DNA of 64,000 nucleotides. Source: Caulobacter sp. FWC26. GTDB lineage: Bacteria; Pseudomonadota; Alphaproteobacteria; Caulobacterales; Caulobacteraceae. Below are positions 1-6,977 of the stretch, in pieces. The notes beneath the pieces were generated by a model that was given only the letters and a program-made list of their open reading frames with translations, did no database searches and was not told the DNA's origin. A program made the translations under genes and the position numbers. The stretch spans positions 1,528,001-1,592,000 of the forward strand of contig NZ_CP033875.1 in the NCBI RefSeq assembly GCF_002742645.2. Reading direction: 5' to 3'. Position 1 is the stretch's first letter; the number at the start of each line of letters is the position of its first letter.

Positions 1-1220
1 TCCAGGTTCTCGGCGGCGATGCCCGACAAGGCCAGGCCCTGGACGCGATAGCCGGCGTCCTCCCAAGCCTCCCGCGCCACGCCCAGCAGCGCCGACTTGC
101 CCGTGCCCGCATAGCCAACCACCACGCCCAGATCGCGGGCCTGGGTGACGTGCTCGAACGCTGCCTTCTGCTCACCGGATAAGACGAGACCGCGCTGTTC
201 GGCGCGCGCCAGGGCGCGGCGTTGATCCAGTTCGCTGACCCGGTGCGCCCGACGCTCGGCCATCACGGCGGAGGCACGATGTAGGCGGTCCTCGACCGCG
301 ATCATCTCGCGGCTGGTGAACCTATCCTGGCCGCGTCTGTCCTGGCCCAGAGCGAGAAGTTCGGGCGAAGCCTGCACCGCGCCAATGGCCCGGTCGAACT
401 GCTCCTTCCCGTCCGAATGGCGGTGAATGAACATCGCCAGATCGCGGCGGGTGAAGGTCGCCTGCTGCTTGGTGATGGCGTCCAGGGCGATGCGGGGATC
501 GGCGATGATCCGCTCGCCGTTGGCGCGCGCGATCTCGTGGTGTTCGTCGAGCCGATCGGCCTCCAGGCCCTCGTCGGCTCTACGTCCGGCGGCCGGTCCG
601 ATCTTGTTCTGCGGCTCAAGGTCGATGCCCTGATCTTCCAGGCTGCGATGATCGATCCGCGCATCGATGTCGAGCTGCGCCAGCCGCTCGTTGACGTGGT
701 CAGCCCAGGCCTCGCGCCAGTGCTCGACCAGTTCGGTCCGGTTCCAGTCGCGGACCTTGGCGCCGAACCCGTCCTCGCCGACCTCCCGCATCGACAGCAT
801 GACGTGGGCGTGGGGCTTGGCCAGGCCGTCCGGTCCGATGTCCCAATGCACATTGAGGTCGGCGACCATGCCGCGATCGACCATCTCGCGCTGCACGAAG
901 TCGCGGGCCAGCTCGATGCCTTGGGCCTGGTCCATCTCGCGGGGGATGGCGAACTCGACCTCGCGAGACAGCTGGGCGTCCTTGCGCTTCTCGCCGGCCT
1001 CGACCGTGTTCCAAAGCGCCGCGCGGTCGGACAGATGCTCGGGCGCGCCATCCGGCAGCATGACCTCGGAATGGACGACGCCGGACTTGTTGGTGAAGTC
1101 GTGGTCGCGATCCAGCCGCTCGTCGTGCAGCCGCGAGGCGGAGCGATAGGCGGCCGAGGCCACGGCGCTGGCCCCGGTGGCGCGGCTGATGACTTTGACG
1201 GAGAAGTGGTAGATCGCCAT
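1..1220 (-). CDS. traA: Ti-type (MOBQ) conjugative relaxase TraA, N-terminal part, runs off the window
   Basis: The protein should nick oriT and unwind the transferred strand. It starts at the ATG at 1220 with MAIYHFSVKVISRATGASAV, the usual start of MobA/MobL-type relaxases. The metal-binding histidine motif follows (HWDIGPDG then KPHAHVML, about residues 125-140). A Walker A motif of the fused RecD/TraI-like helicase, GYAGTGKSALLG, lies near residue 370. About 406 codons are visible; family members are often around 1,000 residues or more, so most of the helicase part is left of the window. The gene diverges from traC-traD across the oriT-like site, as in rhizobial and Ti plasmids. Confidence 0.93.
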   Translation of the reverse strand, partial: MAIYHFSVKVISRATGASAVASAAYRSASRLHDERLDRDHDFTNKSGVVHSEVMLPDGAPEHLSDRAALWNTVEAGEKRKDAQLSREVEFAIPREMDQAQGIELARDFVQREMVDRGMVADLNVHWDIGPDGLAKPHAHVMLSMREVGEDGFGAKVRDWNRTELVEHWREAWADHVNERLAQLDIDARIDHRSLEDQGIDLEPQNKIGPAAGRRADEGLEADRLDEHHEIARANGERIIADPRIALDAITKQQATFTRRDLAMFIHRHSDGKEQFDRAIGAVQASPELLALGQDRRGQDRFTSREMIAVEDRLHRASAVMAERRAHRVSELDQRRALARAEQRGLVLSGEQKAAFEHVTQARDLGVVVGYAGTGKSALLGVAREAWEDAGYRVQGLALSGIAAENL

Positions 1221-1249
1221 GGCGACAGACCACTTACCTTCCTGAGCGC

Positions 1250-1300
1250 ACGTCGGCACGACGTATAAGCGCGCCCTCCAAGATTAAAATCTCGGGAGGG
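1250..1300 (+). other. oriT: Origin of transfer (oriT), MOBQ/RSF1010-Ti type
   Basis: A perfect inverted repeat ACGTCG-GCA-CGACGT (1250-1264) is followed one base later by TAAGCGCGCCCT (1266-1277). That closely matches the nic core TAAxTGCGCCCT of RSF1010 and Ti plasmids, where an inverted repeat also sits just before nic. By analogy the nick would fall between 1273 and 1274. A second hairpin follows, with arms CCCTCC (1274-1279) and GGAGGG (1295-1300) and inner AGATT/AATCT arms. The position between divergent traA and traC is the classical one. Confidence 0.75.
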
Positions 1301-1391
1301 ACCGGACTGTCTCAGTGTGTTCCACCGATCTTACAGCATTCCGAGACCGGCTGCTTTATCCTGAGTGCATCCCGCCATCATGGAGACTGCG

Positions 1392-1658
1392 ATGCGAAAA
1401 CCTCGTGACTTCGACGCCGAACTGAAGACGCTGGAAGACAAGGCAAGGACGCTCAAGGAGCGAAAGGTCAAGCAGCTCGGCGAACTGGTGATCGCCACCG
1501 GGGCCGATGCTCTGGACGTCGAGACGTTGGCGGGAGGACTGCTTGGCCTGGTCGAGACAAAGGACGCGGCCCGCAAGGCGGAGTGGCGCAAACGCGGCGC
1601 GGAGTTCTTTCGCAGCGGGAAGGCAGAACCTGCGCGCGCTGCTGGTGGCGACCAATGA
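1392..1658 (+). CDS. traC: Conjugal transfer protein TraC-like
   Basis: This 88-residue, highly charged protein resembles TraC, the small accessory relaxosome protein encoded opposite traA. It has an N-terminal basic/acidic helix (residues 1-30) and a QLGELVIATGADALDVETLAGGL segment typical of the TraC/TraD group. The ATG at 1392 is chosen over upstream in-frame ATGs because GGAG precedes it by seven bases and the family begins there. It is the first gene of a traC-traD pair; traD follows after 16 bases. The assignment rests on size, composition and context more than on diagnostic residues. Confidence 0.75.
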   Translation: MRKPRDFDAELKTLEDKARTLKERKVKQLGELVIATGADALDVETLAGGLLGLVETKDAARKAEWRKRGAEFFRSGKAEPARAAGGDQ

Positions 1659-1674
1659 CGCGGCCAGGAGGTCC

Positions 1675-1956
1675 ATGGCGACGCGACACAGGCTTGAGGC
1701 GCGGCGGGCCAGGACCGACACGCGGGCCTGGGTGATGCAGCGGCGCGAGCGGACCCATCACCTGATCGAACTCGGCGGCCTGGTGCAGAAGGCCGGCCTC
1801 GTCGATCTGACCGGCGACGATCGCGCCGCGCTCTACGGCGCGCTTCTGACCCTGGCGATGATGCTCCAAGGCGAAGACCGCGAACACACGCTCGCCCTCT
1901 GGCGTCGCGGTGGAAAGCGGGCGTTCGAGCAAGATGCTGCCAACCGCCCCGTATGA
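1675..1956 (+). CDS. traD: Conjugal transfer protein TraD-like
   Basis: This 93-residue basic protein contains RRERTHHLIELGGLVQKAGL (about residues 22-41), the hallmark of the small Ti/rhizobial TraD family (not the F-plasmid TraD ATPase). TraD is an accessory of the traACD transfer module. The chosen ATG follows AGGAGG closely; a longer frame to 1507 lacks family similarity. In Ti-like modules traG (coupling ATPase) usually comes next. Here a response-regulator gene follows instead, so the module is rearranged or its coupling protein is elsewhere. Confidence 0.82.
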   Translation: MATRHRLEARRARTDTRAWVMQRRERTHHLIELGGLVQKAGLVDLTGDDRAALYGALLTLAMMLQGEDREHTLALWRRGGKRAFEQDAANRPV

Positions 1957-2131
1957 TCGATACGGCGCTGCTTCATCCTGGTCAGGCTTCTTTTGCGGAC
2001 GGGCGATATGGCAAAAGGGAGACAGCCCGGCTCATTCGCTGAATCCATGCAACAGAAACGTCCATCTCGGGTTGGTCGTGTATCCGACTTTCGCGTTTGG
2101 CATTTTCCAGCGTTTGTTGGCAGGGGGCAGC

Positions 2132-2524
2132 ATGACGACCACCGAAGAGACGGCGGCAACAAAACCAATCGTCCTTGTCGTTGAGGACGAGGTGCTCGTG
2201 CGCATGCTGGCTTGCGAGATTCTGGCGGATGGCGGTTTTGACAACCTGGAGGCCGTCAACGCGCAAGAGGCGCTGGTGCTCATTGACGCCAGGCCAGACA
2301 TCGCCGTGATGTTCACCGATGTCGATATGCCTGGCGAGATCAACGGCCTGGGATTGGCGCATCTGGTGGCGATGCGAGCGCCGCACGTAAAGATCCTTGT
2401 GACCAGTGGAGCAGCGGCCCTGAGAGCGGGCGATCTGCCAGCCGGAGCGCGGTTCGTGCGAAAGCCCTACTCGCCGTCCACGCTTCTGGACCTACTGGCC
2501 GAAATGCTCGCCCCGGCTCCTTAA
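2132..2524 (+). CDS. Single-domain response regulator (CheY-like receiver)
   Basis: This 130-residue protein is a lone receiver domain. Visible features are the acidic pocket VVEDE (E18, D19), the phospho-acceptor aspartate D63 in FTDVDMPG, and the conserved lysine in RFVRKPYS. There is no output domain, so it probably acts by protein contact in a phosphorelay. The start follows a G-rich stretch (CAGGGGGCAG). The longer upstream frame is not family-like. Its 3' end overlaps the convergent XRE gene by a few bases. Such FixJ-like orphan receivers are common cargo in alphaproteobacterial elements; no partner kinase is seen nearby. Confidence 0.9.
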   Translation: MTTTEETAATKPIVLVVEDEVLVRMLACEILADGGFDNLEAVNAQEALVLIDARPDIAVMFTDVDMPGEINGLGLAHLVAMRAPHVKILVTSGAAALRAGDLPAGARFVRKPYSPSTLLDLLAEMLAPAP

Positions 2525-2952
2525 GACGCTTTGTCTGAATCGGCCTCTTCCGCCATTGCGCGAACCAGGTCGAGGATCTGTCGGCGAACACGACCCTTGC
2601 CAATCTTCGGGAAGATCGCCGCCAGTTCCAGGCCCTCGGACGTATTCAGAAAGTCCGTGATGACCCGATTGGCGGCCTCGCCGACATCGTCGCTCTCATC
2701 GGTGACAGGGTCGGCGAGGCCGTCGAAGAAGTACGACACCGGGACCTGGAACGTCTTGGCGATCTCGTAGAGCTTTGATGCGCTGACCCGATTGGCGCCG
2801 CGCTCGTACTTCTGAACCTGCTGGAAGGTCAGCCCCAGCGCGTCGGCCAGATGCTCCTGGCTGACGCCGAGCATCTTGCGGCGCATGCGAACGCGACCGC
2901 CGACATGGAGATCGACCAGATTGGGTGTTCGAGCTTCAGGGATAGAGGTCAA
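2521..2952 (-). CDS. XRE-family (PraR-like) transcriptional regulator
   Basis: A 143-residue DNA-binding protein with a Cro/C1 helix-turn-helix at about residues 17-75 (GGRVRMRRKMLGVSQEHLAD, then FQQVQKYERGANRVSAS). The C-terminal part is acidic. The start DLHVGGRVRMRRKMLG is characteristic of the rhizobial/caulobacterial PraR-type subgroup, in which members control quorum sensing, stress or symbiosis genes. Its target here is unknown. Control of the element's transfer or of adjacent genes is plausible from location only. The gene converges on the receiver gene with a four-base overlap. Confidence 0.9.
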   Translation of the reverse strand: MTSIPEARTPNLVDLHVGGRVRMRRKMLGVSQEHLADALGLTFQQVQKYERGANRVSASKLYEIAKTFQVPVSYFFDGLADPVTDESDDVGEAANRVITDFLNTSEGLELAAIFPKIGKGRVRRQILDLVRAMAEEADSDKAS

Positions 2953-3114
2953 GTATCGGCTCCGTCAGGTTTCGGCTCGAAAAGGGCCACGCGATCACAA
3001 GGCAGCGGTTCAGCGGAAGAACGGCTTGCGCCGCTCCATTTCAAGCCCGTTCTCCAATGAAGCTGTATTGGCGGCGGATTCGACGGGTCCGGATCGTTCC
3101 GTCATGCTGGGTGG

Positions 3115-3510
3115 ATGGCCAAGCACGACCCTCTCAACGACCTTTGGCAAGTGGGCTGGAGCAAGCCCATCGGCTACCTTCCACTGCGAGCGATCGAGTC
3201 ATGCGGCTCGTCCGCGACGCAACTCTCGGCTTGGGCTGAGAAGAACGACCTCAAGCATGCCCTCGTCACGGAAGACGAAGGCCATGTCGTCAGTGGCGCG
3301 GTCTACATCTGGCATGAAGGCGCGGTGCAGCGCCTGCTCAACCTCAATCCAAACATTTTGACGCGAAGCGGCTGGCCTACTGAGGCCGATGCGTTCGTGA
3401 AGACGGTCGCGACGCGGACGGCCGAAGGCGAAGACATCTACGATTTGGTGGGCGCCATGTTCGACGACAAGCGGATGGTGCAGACTCCCCGTGTTCACCG
3501 CCCGCGCTAA
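3115..3510 (+). CDS. Hypothetical protein
   Basis: A 131-residue protein that I do not recognise. It is soluble in appearance, with no signal peptide or membrane segment. It contains a pattern suggestive of a small alpha/beta domain (HALVTEDEGHVVSGAVYIWH, residues about 48-67) and a basic C-terminal end. The ATG at 3115 is the first in the frame with family-like composition; the ribosome-binding site is weak. It lies alone between divergently placed regulators (XRE, MucR). Coding potential is supported by length and amino-acid composition, but no function can be given. Confidence 0.6.
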   Translation: MAKHDPLNDLWQVGWSKPIGYLPLRAIESCGSSATQLSAWAEKNDLKHALVTEDEGHVVSGAVYIWHEGAVQRLLNLNPNILTRSGWPTEADAFVKTVATRTAEGEDIYDLVGAMFDDKRMVQTPRVHRPR

Positions 3511-3576
3511 GGTCATCATGCCTGTAGCGACTTGATCAGGCCGCCAGATTTCGGCGACCTGATCCTCTGGCTGACC

Positions 3577-4026
3577 TTAGGCGCTTTTGGCGCGCGCCTT
3601 CGTGGCCTTGACCGGCGCCTTGGCCTTGCGACCGCCCTGCCCAAGACCGAGGGCTTTGGCCATCGCGCTGCGCGCTTCACTGTAAGCCGGCGCCGTGGTC
3701 GGGTAGTCATTGGGCAGTCCGAACTTGGCCTTGTACTCGGCAACGGTCATTCCGTGCGTGGTCAGATGGCGCTTCAAGGTCTTGTAGGGCTTGCCGTCGA
3801 GAAAGCTGATCAGCGCGTCGGGCGTGATGCTCTTACGGATCTGCCCGGCAGTCGGCTTGACGGTTTCCTCGGCCGCTTCAAGCACCGGGGCCTCGGCGCC
3901 AGACAGGGCGGCGTGAACGGTCTTGATCAGGTTCGGAAGATCAGCGACCGCCACGGAATTGTTGCCGACAAAGGCGGCGACCACATCGGCGGTCAAACCG
4001 ATCATCGCGGCGTTCTTTTCATCCAT
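3577..4026 (-). CDS. mucR: MucR/Ros-family transcriptional regulator
   Basis: A 149-residue DNA-binding regulator. N-terminal residues 1-45 form the oligomerisation part typical of MucR. The C-terminal domain has the Ros/MucR signature PYKTLKRHLTTHGMTVAEYK, then FGLPNDYP and YSEARSAMAKALGLG, and ends in a lysine/arginine-rich tail. The two zinc-binding cysteines of Ros are replaced (ISFLDGK: Ser and Asp at the cysteine positions), as in several caulobacterial members, while both histidines remain. MucR proteins act as H-NS-like silencers of AT-rich or foreign genes, a role that fits a regulator carried on a mobile element. The longer upstream frame to 4269 is not family-like. Confidence 0.9.
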   Translation of the reverse strand: MDEKNAAMIGLTADVVAAFVGNNSVAVADLPNLIKTVHAALSGAEAPVLEAAEETVKPTAGQIRKSITPDALISFLDGKPYKTLKRHLTTHGMTVAEYKAKFGLPNDYPTTAPAYSEARSAMAKALGLGQGGRKAKAPVKATKARAKSA

Positions 4027-4167
4027 AGTGCAGCCCTTCACTTCGAAAATAAGGGCGGAACCGTCGCACTGACTCGGGAAGTTAACAACCGACCGTTCAG
4101 CCGTAATTGTAAACTCTGGGCCAAGAGCCAGAACCTTCCTTAAGTGCATGCCGAGCCCTGGCCGGGC

Positions 4168-4297
4168 GGTCCGATGGCGGTCAAGGGCGGCTTGCCGTCG
4201 CGTAGCGAGGCGCGCGAAGCGCGCACCCTTGAGGGCCATCGGACCGTCTGGCGTCCTTGCCGCAGGCACGGAAGTTCTGACTGAAGGGCCAACCCAA
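4168..4297. repeat. Non-coding hairpin repeat, copy A
   Basis: The 411 bases between mucR and the next gene hold no convincing gene. They contain a large inverted repeat: GGTCCGATGG...TCAAGGG (4168-4187) pairs with 4226-4245 at 18 of 20 positions around a 38-base loop. The TCAAGGGCGGCTT-GCCGTCGC part and the closing CCCTTGA recur at about 6989-7039. The downstream pair CGGAAGTTC (4269-4277) and GGCCAACCCAA (4287-4297) recurs at 7221-7229 and 7245-7255. Role unknown. Confidence 0.65.
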
Positions 4298-4437
4298 AAC
4301 GCGAACAGCGCCCGTGCCGGGGGAGAGCACGAGCGCTGCGCTTTGCGACGCGGGGGCCGGCGGGGGGAGACCGGCTTGTCTCGCTGTCGAACCTCAAATT
4401 GGTGGGGCAGAGAGGCTTTGCAACGGCGCGATTGGGG

Positions 4438-4959
4438 TCATTTTGCGTTCGGCGGCGTCGGGCGGGTCTCGACGACAGGCGCGCCGCAATGGGTGCATCG
4501 GACGTGCTGCATCTCGGCCACCGCACCCTTGAACAATTCAAAGCCGTCGCCGCGTTCATGGTCCATGACCTTCACGGCGACCTGAAGCTTGCTGGCGACA
4601 CCTCGCATGTCGCGCGCGACCAGGGCCGGGAGGGCGTCGAGCCCTTGGCGCCGCTGCTCAAACAGTCCCTTCACCTGCCTGTCGATGGCGTCCATTTCTT
4701 CGGTGGGCGACAAGGCCTCACGCTGGTCGGGCGTCATCTTGTGCCACCGCTTTTCTTTCACGAGCACGTTCTCCAGGTCCGACCACCGCGACAACAGCCG
4801 GTCGATCTCGGCGTCGAGCGCCAGCCATGCGTCACAGCGCGCCGTGACGTCATTGGACAGTGAGGTGGGGCCAGCGCTGGCCAGGATCGGCGTGGCGCTG
4901 GCCGCCCCGATCAGGACGCGGCGGGAGACCGCGAAGGGGTCATCCTTGCTGTCAGACAT
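4438..4959 (-). CDS. Tat-signal-like hypothetical protein (paralog A)
   Basis: A 173-residue protein with a twin-arginine-like N-terminus (VSRRVLIGAASATPILASAG, residues 11-30), suggesting export or membrane association. The body is helical (CDAWLALDAEIDRLLSRW, then RWHKMTPDQREAL), and a C-terminal Cys pair CTHCGAP could bind metal. It is clearly paralogous to the protein at 5769-6284 (shared C..W.A.D.E...LL..W..LE and RW..(M/L)(T/S)PDER patterns). It is the last gene of a four-gene overlapping operon; its ATG overlaps the stop of the preceding gene by eight bases. No known function. Confidence 0.75.
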   Translation of the reverse strand: MSDSKDDPFAVSRRVLIGAASATPILASAGPTSLSNDVTARCDAWLALDAEIDRLLSRWSDLENVLVKEKRWHKMTPDQREALSPTEEMDAIDRQVKGLFEQRRQGLDALPALVARDMRGVASKLQVAVKVMDHERGDGFELFKGAVAEMQHVRCTHCGAPVVETRPTPPNAK

Positions 4960-5296
4960 GGCGATCCTCCGGGCTGGATGCAGCAGCGCGTCGCGGGCGG
5001 ACGCGCTCGACAAAGTCGATGGTTGAGGTGACCTCGTAGAGCGCTGACGCCATGTGCGCCTGGACGACTTCAACGGTGAGGCCCAGGTGACGGCTGATCA
5101 GGGCGTAGTCGAGCGCCTGGACGCAGCTCAGCAGGAAGACGTCTCGCGTATCGCCACGCAGCGCCATCACGGCATAGGACGTCACCTGCTGGCTGTTGTG
5201 CGGATCAAACCCCTGGCCGCGCCACAAGCGCCGGTATTGGCAACGCCACCACTGCGAGGGATCGAGCAGCCAAAGTCTCCCATGGCGGCGCATCAT
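4952..5296 (-). CDS. Sigma-70 region-4-like helix-turn-helix protein
   Basis: A protein of about 114 residues. Residues 50-92 (TRDVFLLSCVQALDYALISR then HLGLTVEVVQAHMASALYEV) match the fold and spacing of sigma-70 region 4, the -35 binding helix-turn-helix, but no region 2 is present. It could be an anti-sigma-like, adaptor or stand-alone DNA-binding protein. The start overlaps the end of the upstream HEPN-like gene, and its end overlaps the downstream Tat-like gene, so translation is probably coupled. Adjacent ATGs at 5296 and 5293 are both possible starts. Confidence 0.7.
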   Translation of the reverse strand: MMRRHGRLWLLDPSQWWRCQYRRLWRGQGFDPHNSQQVTSYAVMALRGDTRDVFLLSCVQALDYALISRHLGLTVEVVQAHMASALYEVTSTIDFVERVRPRRAAASSPEDRHV

Positions 5297-5772
5297 TCGC
5301 CCTCCATGTTCATCAAGCAGGACTCGCCGGCCGACGCCTCGCCATCGACGACGGCGCCCACGGCGGTGATGAGGTCTCGCACCGTTTCGCAGGCCTCGAA
5401 CCAACACACCGACGCGGTGACGTCCGGCGCCATCGCTGAAATGGCATGGACCTCGTAGTAGGGGCTGAGTAGCGCGGCGAGCGCGGGAAGCTCCGCAGGC
5501 GCGCCGTTGAAGCCGGCGCGTCGAGCGCACTTCAACGCCTTGATCAGATCGTGGCGGATGTGAATCCGGTTCCAGTCGTCTCGGACTCCCCGGTGCAGCA
5601 GATAGGCCTTCAGCCCCAGTTCGATCGCGATAGCCAGGAAGTAGCGGGTCGCCTCCGGGTGGCGATCTAGCGCCGTCTCGGCGGCCTCATGAAAACTCGC
5701 TGCGTTGCGGCGGAAAGTGTACGCCAAAAGCCAATCGGCGTCGCCGCGTCGTCTGGGCGCCCGGCGGTTCAT
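5293..5772 (-). CDS. HEPN-like domain protein
   Basis: A 159-residue helical protein. The segment FLAIAIELGLKAYLLHRGV (about residues 45-63) followed by RIHIRHDL resembles HEPN domains, which carry an R-x4-6-H motif; here R-IHIR-H fits R-x4-H. HEPN proteins are often RNases in toxin-antitoxin or phage-defence systems, but many are non-catalytic. No nucleotidyltransferase (MNT) partner is adjacent. It is the second gene of the operon, overlapping the first by four bases and the third by about four. The HEPN call is from pattern only. Confidence 0.6.
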   Translation of the reverse strand: MNRRAPRRRGDADWLLAYTFRRNAASFHEAAETALDRHPEATRYFLAIAIELGLKAYLLHRGVRDDWNRIHIRHDLIKALKCARRAGFNGAPAELPALAALLSPYYEVHAISAMAPDVTASVCWFEACETVRDLITAVGAVVDGEASAGESCLMNMEGE

Positions 5773-6284
5773 TTTGGCGCGCCAAGCTTGGCGAGGTCGC
5801 GGACGGCCCGAACGATCAGCCCATGCGCCTCGGGGTGGTCTTCTTCGAAGATCAAGCGCCCCGCCACCGCCAGGTTGGCAATGATCGCTTCGACGCTCTT
5901 GGCCGGGGCCGGTCGCATCGCCTTAAGAAGTGCATTGCTGTCGGTCTCCAGCACATCCAGCCTCGCCTCGATCTGCGCCAGCCTCGCGCCCTCGGGGACT
6001 GCGGCCCGTTCATCGGGCGACAGGCGAAACCAACGGCGATGCCTGATTAGCCAACCTTCGAGGGTGCCCCACTCGGCCAGGAGCTGGCGGTGCTCAATGT
6101 CCATGGCGATCCAGCGCTGGCAGATGGCCAGGTTGTGATCGCCAGCCGCGCTTATTGGGGTCAGCCCAGCAATCAAAGGCCCGATCGCAACCCCAGACAT
6201 GGCCGCCCGGCGAGAGATCGCTGACTGATTCTCAGCGCCAGCTTCGCCTTCGCTGTTGAGCTTTGGCACTCGACGAGATCGCAT
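5769..6284 (-). CDS. Tat-signal-like hypothetical protein (paralog B)
   Basis: A protein of about 171 residues with a twin-arginine motif (AISRRAAMSGVAIGPLIAG) after a charged leader, then a helical body (CQRWIAMDIEHRQLLAEWGT, then RWFRLSPDERAAV). It is paralogous to the protein at 4438-4959 but lacks its C-terminal cysteine pair. It is the first gene of the operon. Of three in-frame ATGs (6296, 6287, 6284) the last has the best spacing from GGAGG (6294-6290). The 6296 ATG lies inside the 40-bp palindrome. Function unknown. Confidence 0.72.
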   Translation of the reverse strand: MRSRRVPKLNSEGEAGAENQSAISRRAAMSGVAIGPLIAGLTPISAAGDHNLAICQRWIAMDIEHRQLLAEWGTLEGWLIRHRRWFRLSPDERAAVPEGARLAQIEARLDVLETDSNALLKAMRPAPAKSVEAIIANLAVAGRLIFEEDHPEAHGLIVRAVRDLAKLGAPK

Positions 6285-6293
6285 CATTGCCTC

Positions 6294-6333
6294 CATAACC
6301 GATACCGCTTATACCTAAGCGATATCGGTTATG
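6294..6333. promoter_or_regulatory. 40-bp near-perfect palindrome in a divergent promoter region
   Basis: The arms CATAACCGATACCGCTTA and TAAGCGATATCGGTTATG match at 17 of 18 positions around a TACC centre. The site occupies nearly the whole gap between the four-gene operon (minus) and the ribbon-helix-helix gene (plus), so it is probably the operator of that regulator, controlling both directions. The centre contains TTATACCT, a possible -10 element. Confidence 0.75.
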
Positions 6334-6347
6334 TCAATTTTCCGGCG

Positions 6348-6557
6348 ATGAAGAATGTGATTGGGTTGGAAGGCGGTCGCGCACCCGATAGGCATGAGCC
6401 TATGGGACGCCCCGCGCTTGGATTGAAGCAGACGACAGTCCGGTTGCCGGTTGAGACCGTGCGCCGCATCGAAGCTTTGTTGGGGCCTCATCAGCTAGCG
6501 GCGTTCATTCGCGAAGCCGTCGAAAACGAGCTGAAGCGGCGCGAACAGCGCGGCTGA
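6348..6557 (+). CDS. Ribbon-helix-helix (CopG/MetJ-like) regulator
   Basis: A 69-residue protein whose second half has a ribbon-helix-helix pattern: LKQTTVRLPVETVRRIEALL (strand plus helix), then QLAAFIREAVENELKRREQ (second helix). Such proteins bind repeated or palindromic DNA as dimers, often as antitoxins or autorepressors. The start at 6348 has no clear ribosome-binding site. An internal ATG at 6402 (MGRPALGLKQTTVRLP) resembles the start of many relatives and may be the true one. It is divergent from the Tat/HEPN/sigma-like operon, with a large palindrome between them. Confidence 0.8.
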   Translation: MKNVIGLEGGRAPDRHEPMGRPALGLKQTTVRLPVETVRRIEALLGPHQLAAFIREAVENELKRREQRG

Positions 6558-6761
6558 CACCACCGGTTCACCACGGCTAGAGGCGCACCGTTCCGGTTGG
6601 ACCCTTGCTCAGGCACGGTGAGCCTACGCTAGAGGGCGCCTAACGCCTGTCTTTCTTTCCCAGAGTACGATCCGGTCCGTCGCGGCCTTGCGGCCTCCGT
6701 CTATCAATCCAATTCTGGTCCATCAAATGCCCCGAGATCCCAGTCTATGGAGCTTGTCGCG

Positions 6762-6974
6762 ATGGCTGAACCCGACCGTATTCTTCGTATCCGAACCGTG
6801 CTGCAACGCACGGGCCTGAGCCGCTCAACGCTCTACCGCAAGATCCAAGACGGCTCCTTTCCCCGCCAAGTCCAGATCAGCGTCCATGGCGCCGGTTGGC
6901 GAGAGTCGGCGATCAACCATTGGATCGCCGACCCCGCCGGCTTTCGGATGGAAGAAAGGACAGGAAGGGCCTGA
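6762..6974 (+). CDS. AlpA-family excision/transcription regulator
   Basis: A 70-residue MerR-like winged helix protein: ILRIRTVLQRTGLSRSTLYR, KIQDGSFPRQVQIS, GWRESAINHWIAD. This is the AlpA pattern (recognition helix, then the W-x-E-x-x-x-x-W-I wing). AlpA proteins activate the integrase or act as excisionase in phages and genomic islands. This fits the tyrosine recombinase about 10 kb to the right. The ATG at 6762 is preferred over 6747 because GGAG lies about ten bases upstream. The 189 bases before this gene hold no recognised feature. Confidence 0.88.
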   Translation: MAEPDRILRIRTVLQRTGLSRSTLYRKIQDGSFPRQVQISVHGAGWRESAINHWIADPAGFRMEERTGRA

Positions 6975-6977
6975 CGG

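Noticed and set aside
3532..4143. 203-codon plus-strand frame
   Set aside because: Opposite to mucR, which has unambiguous motifs.
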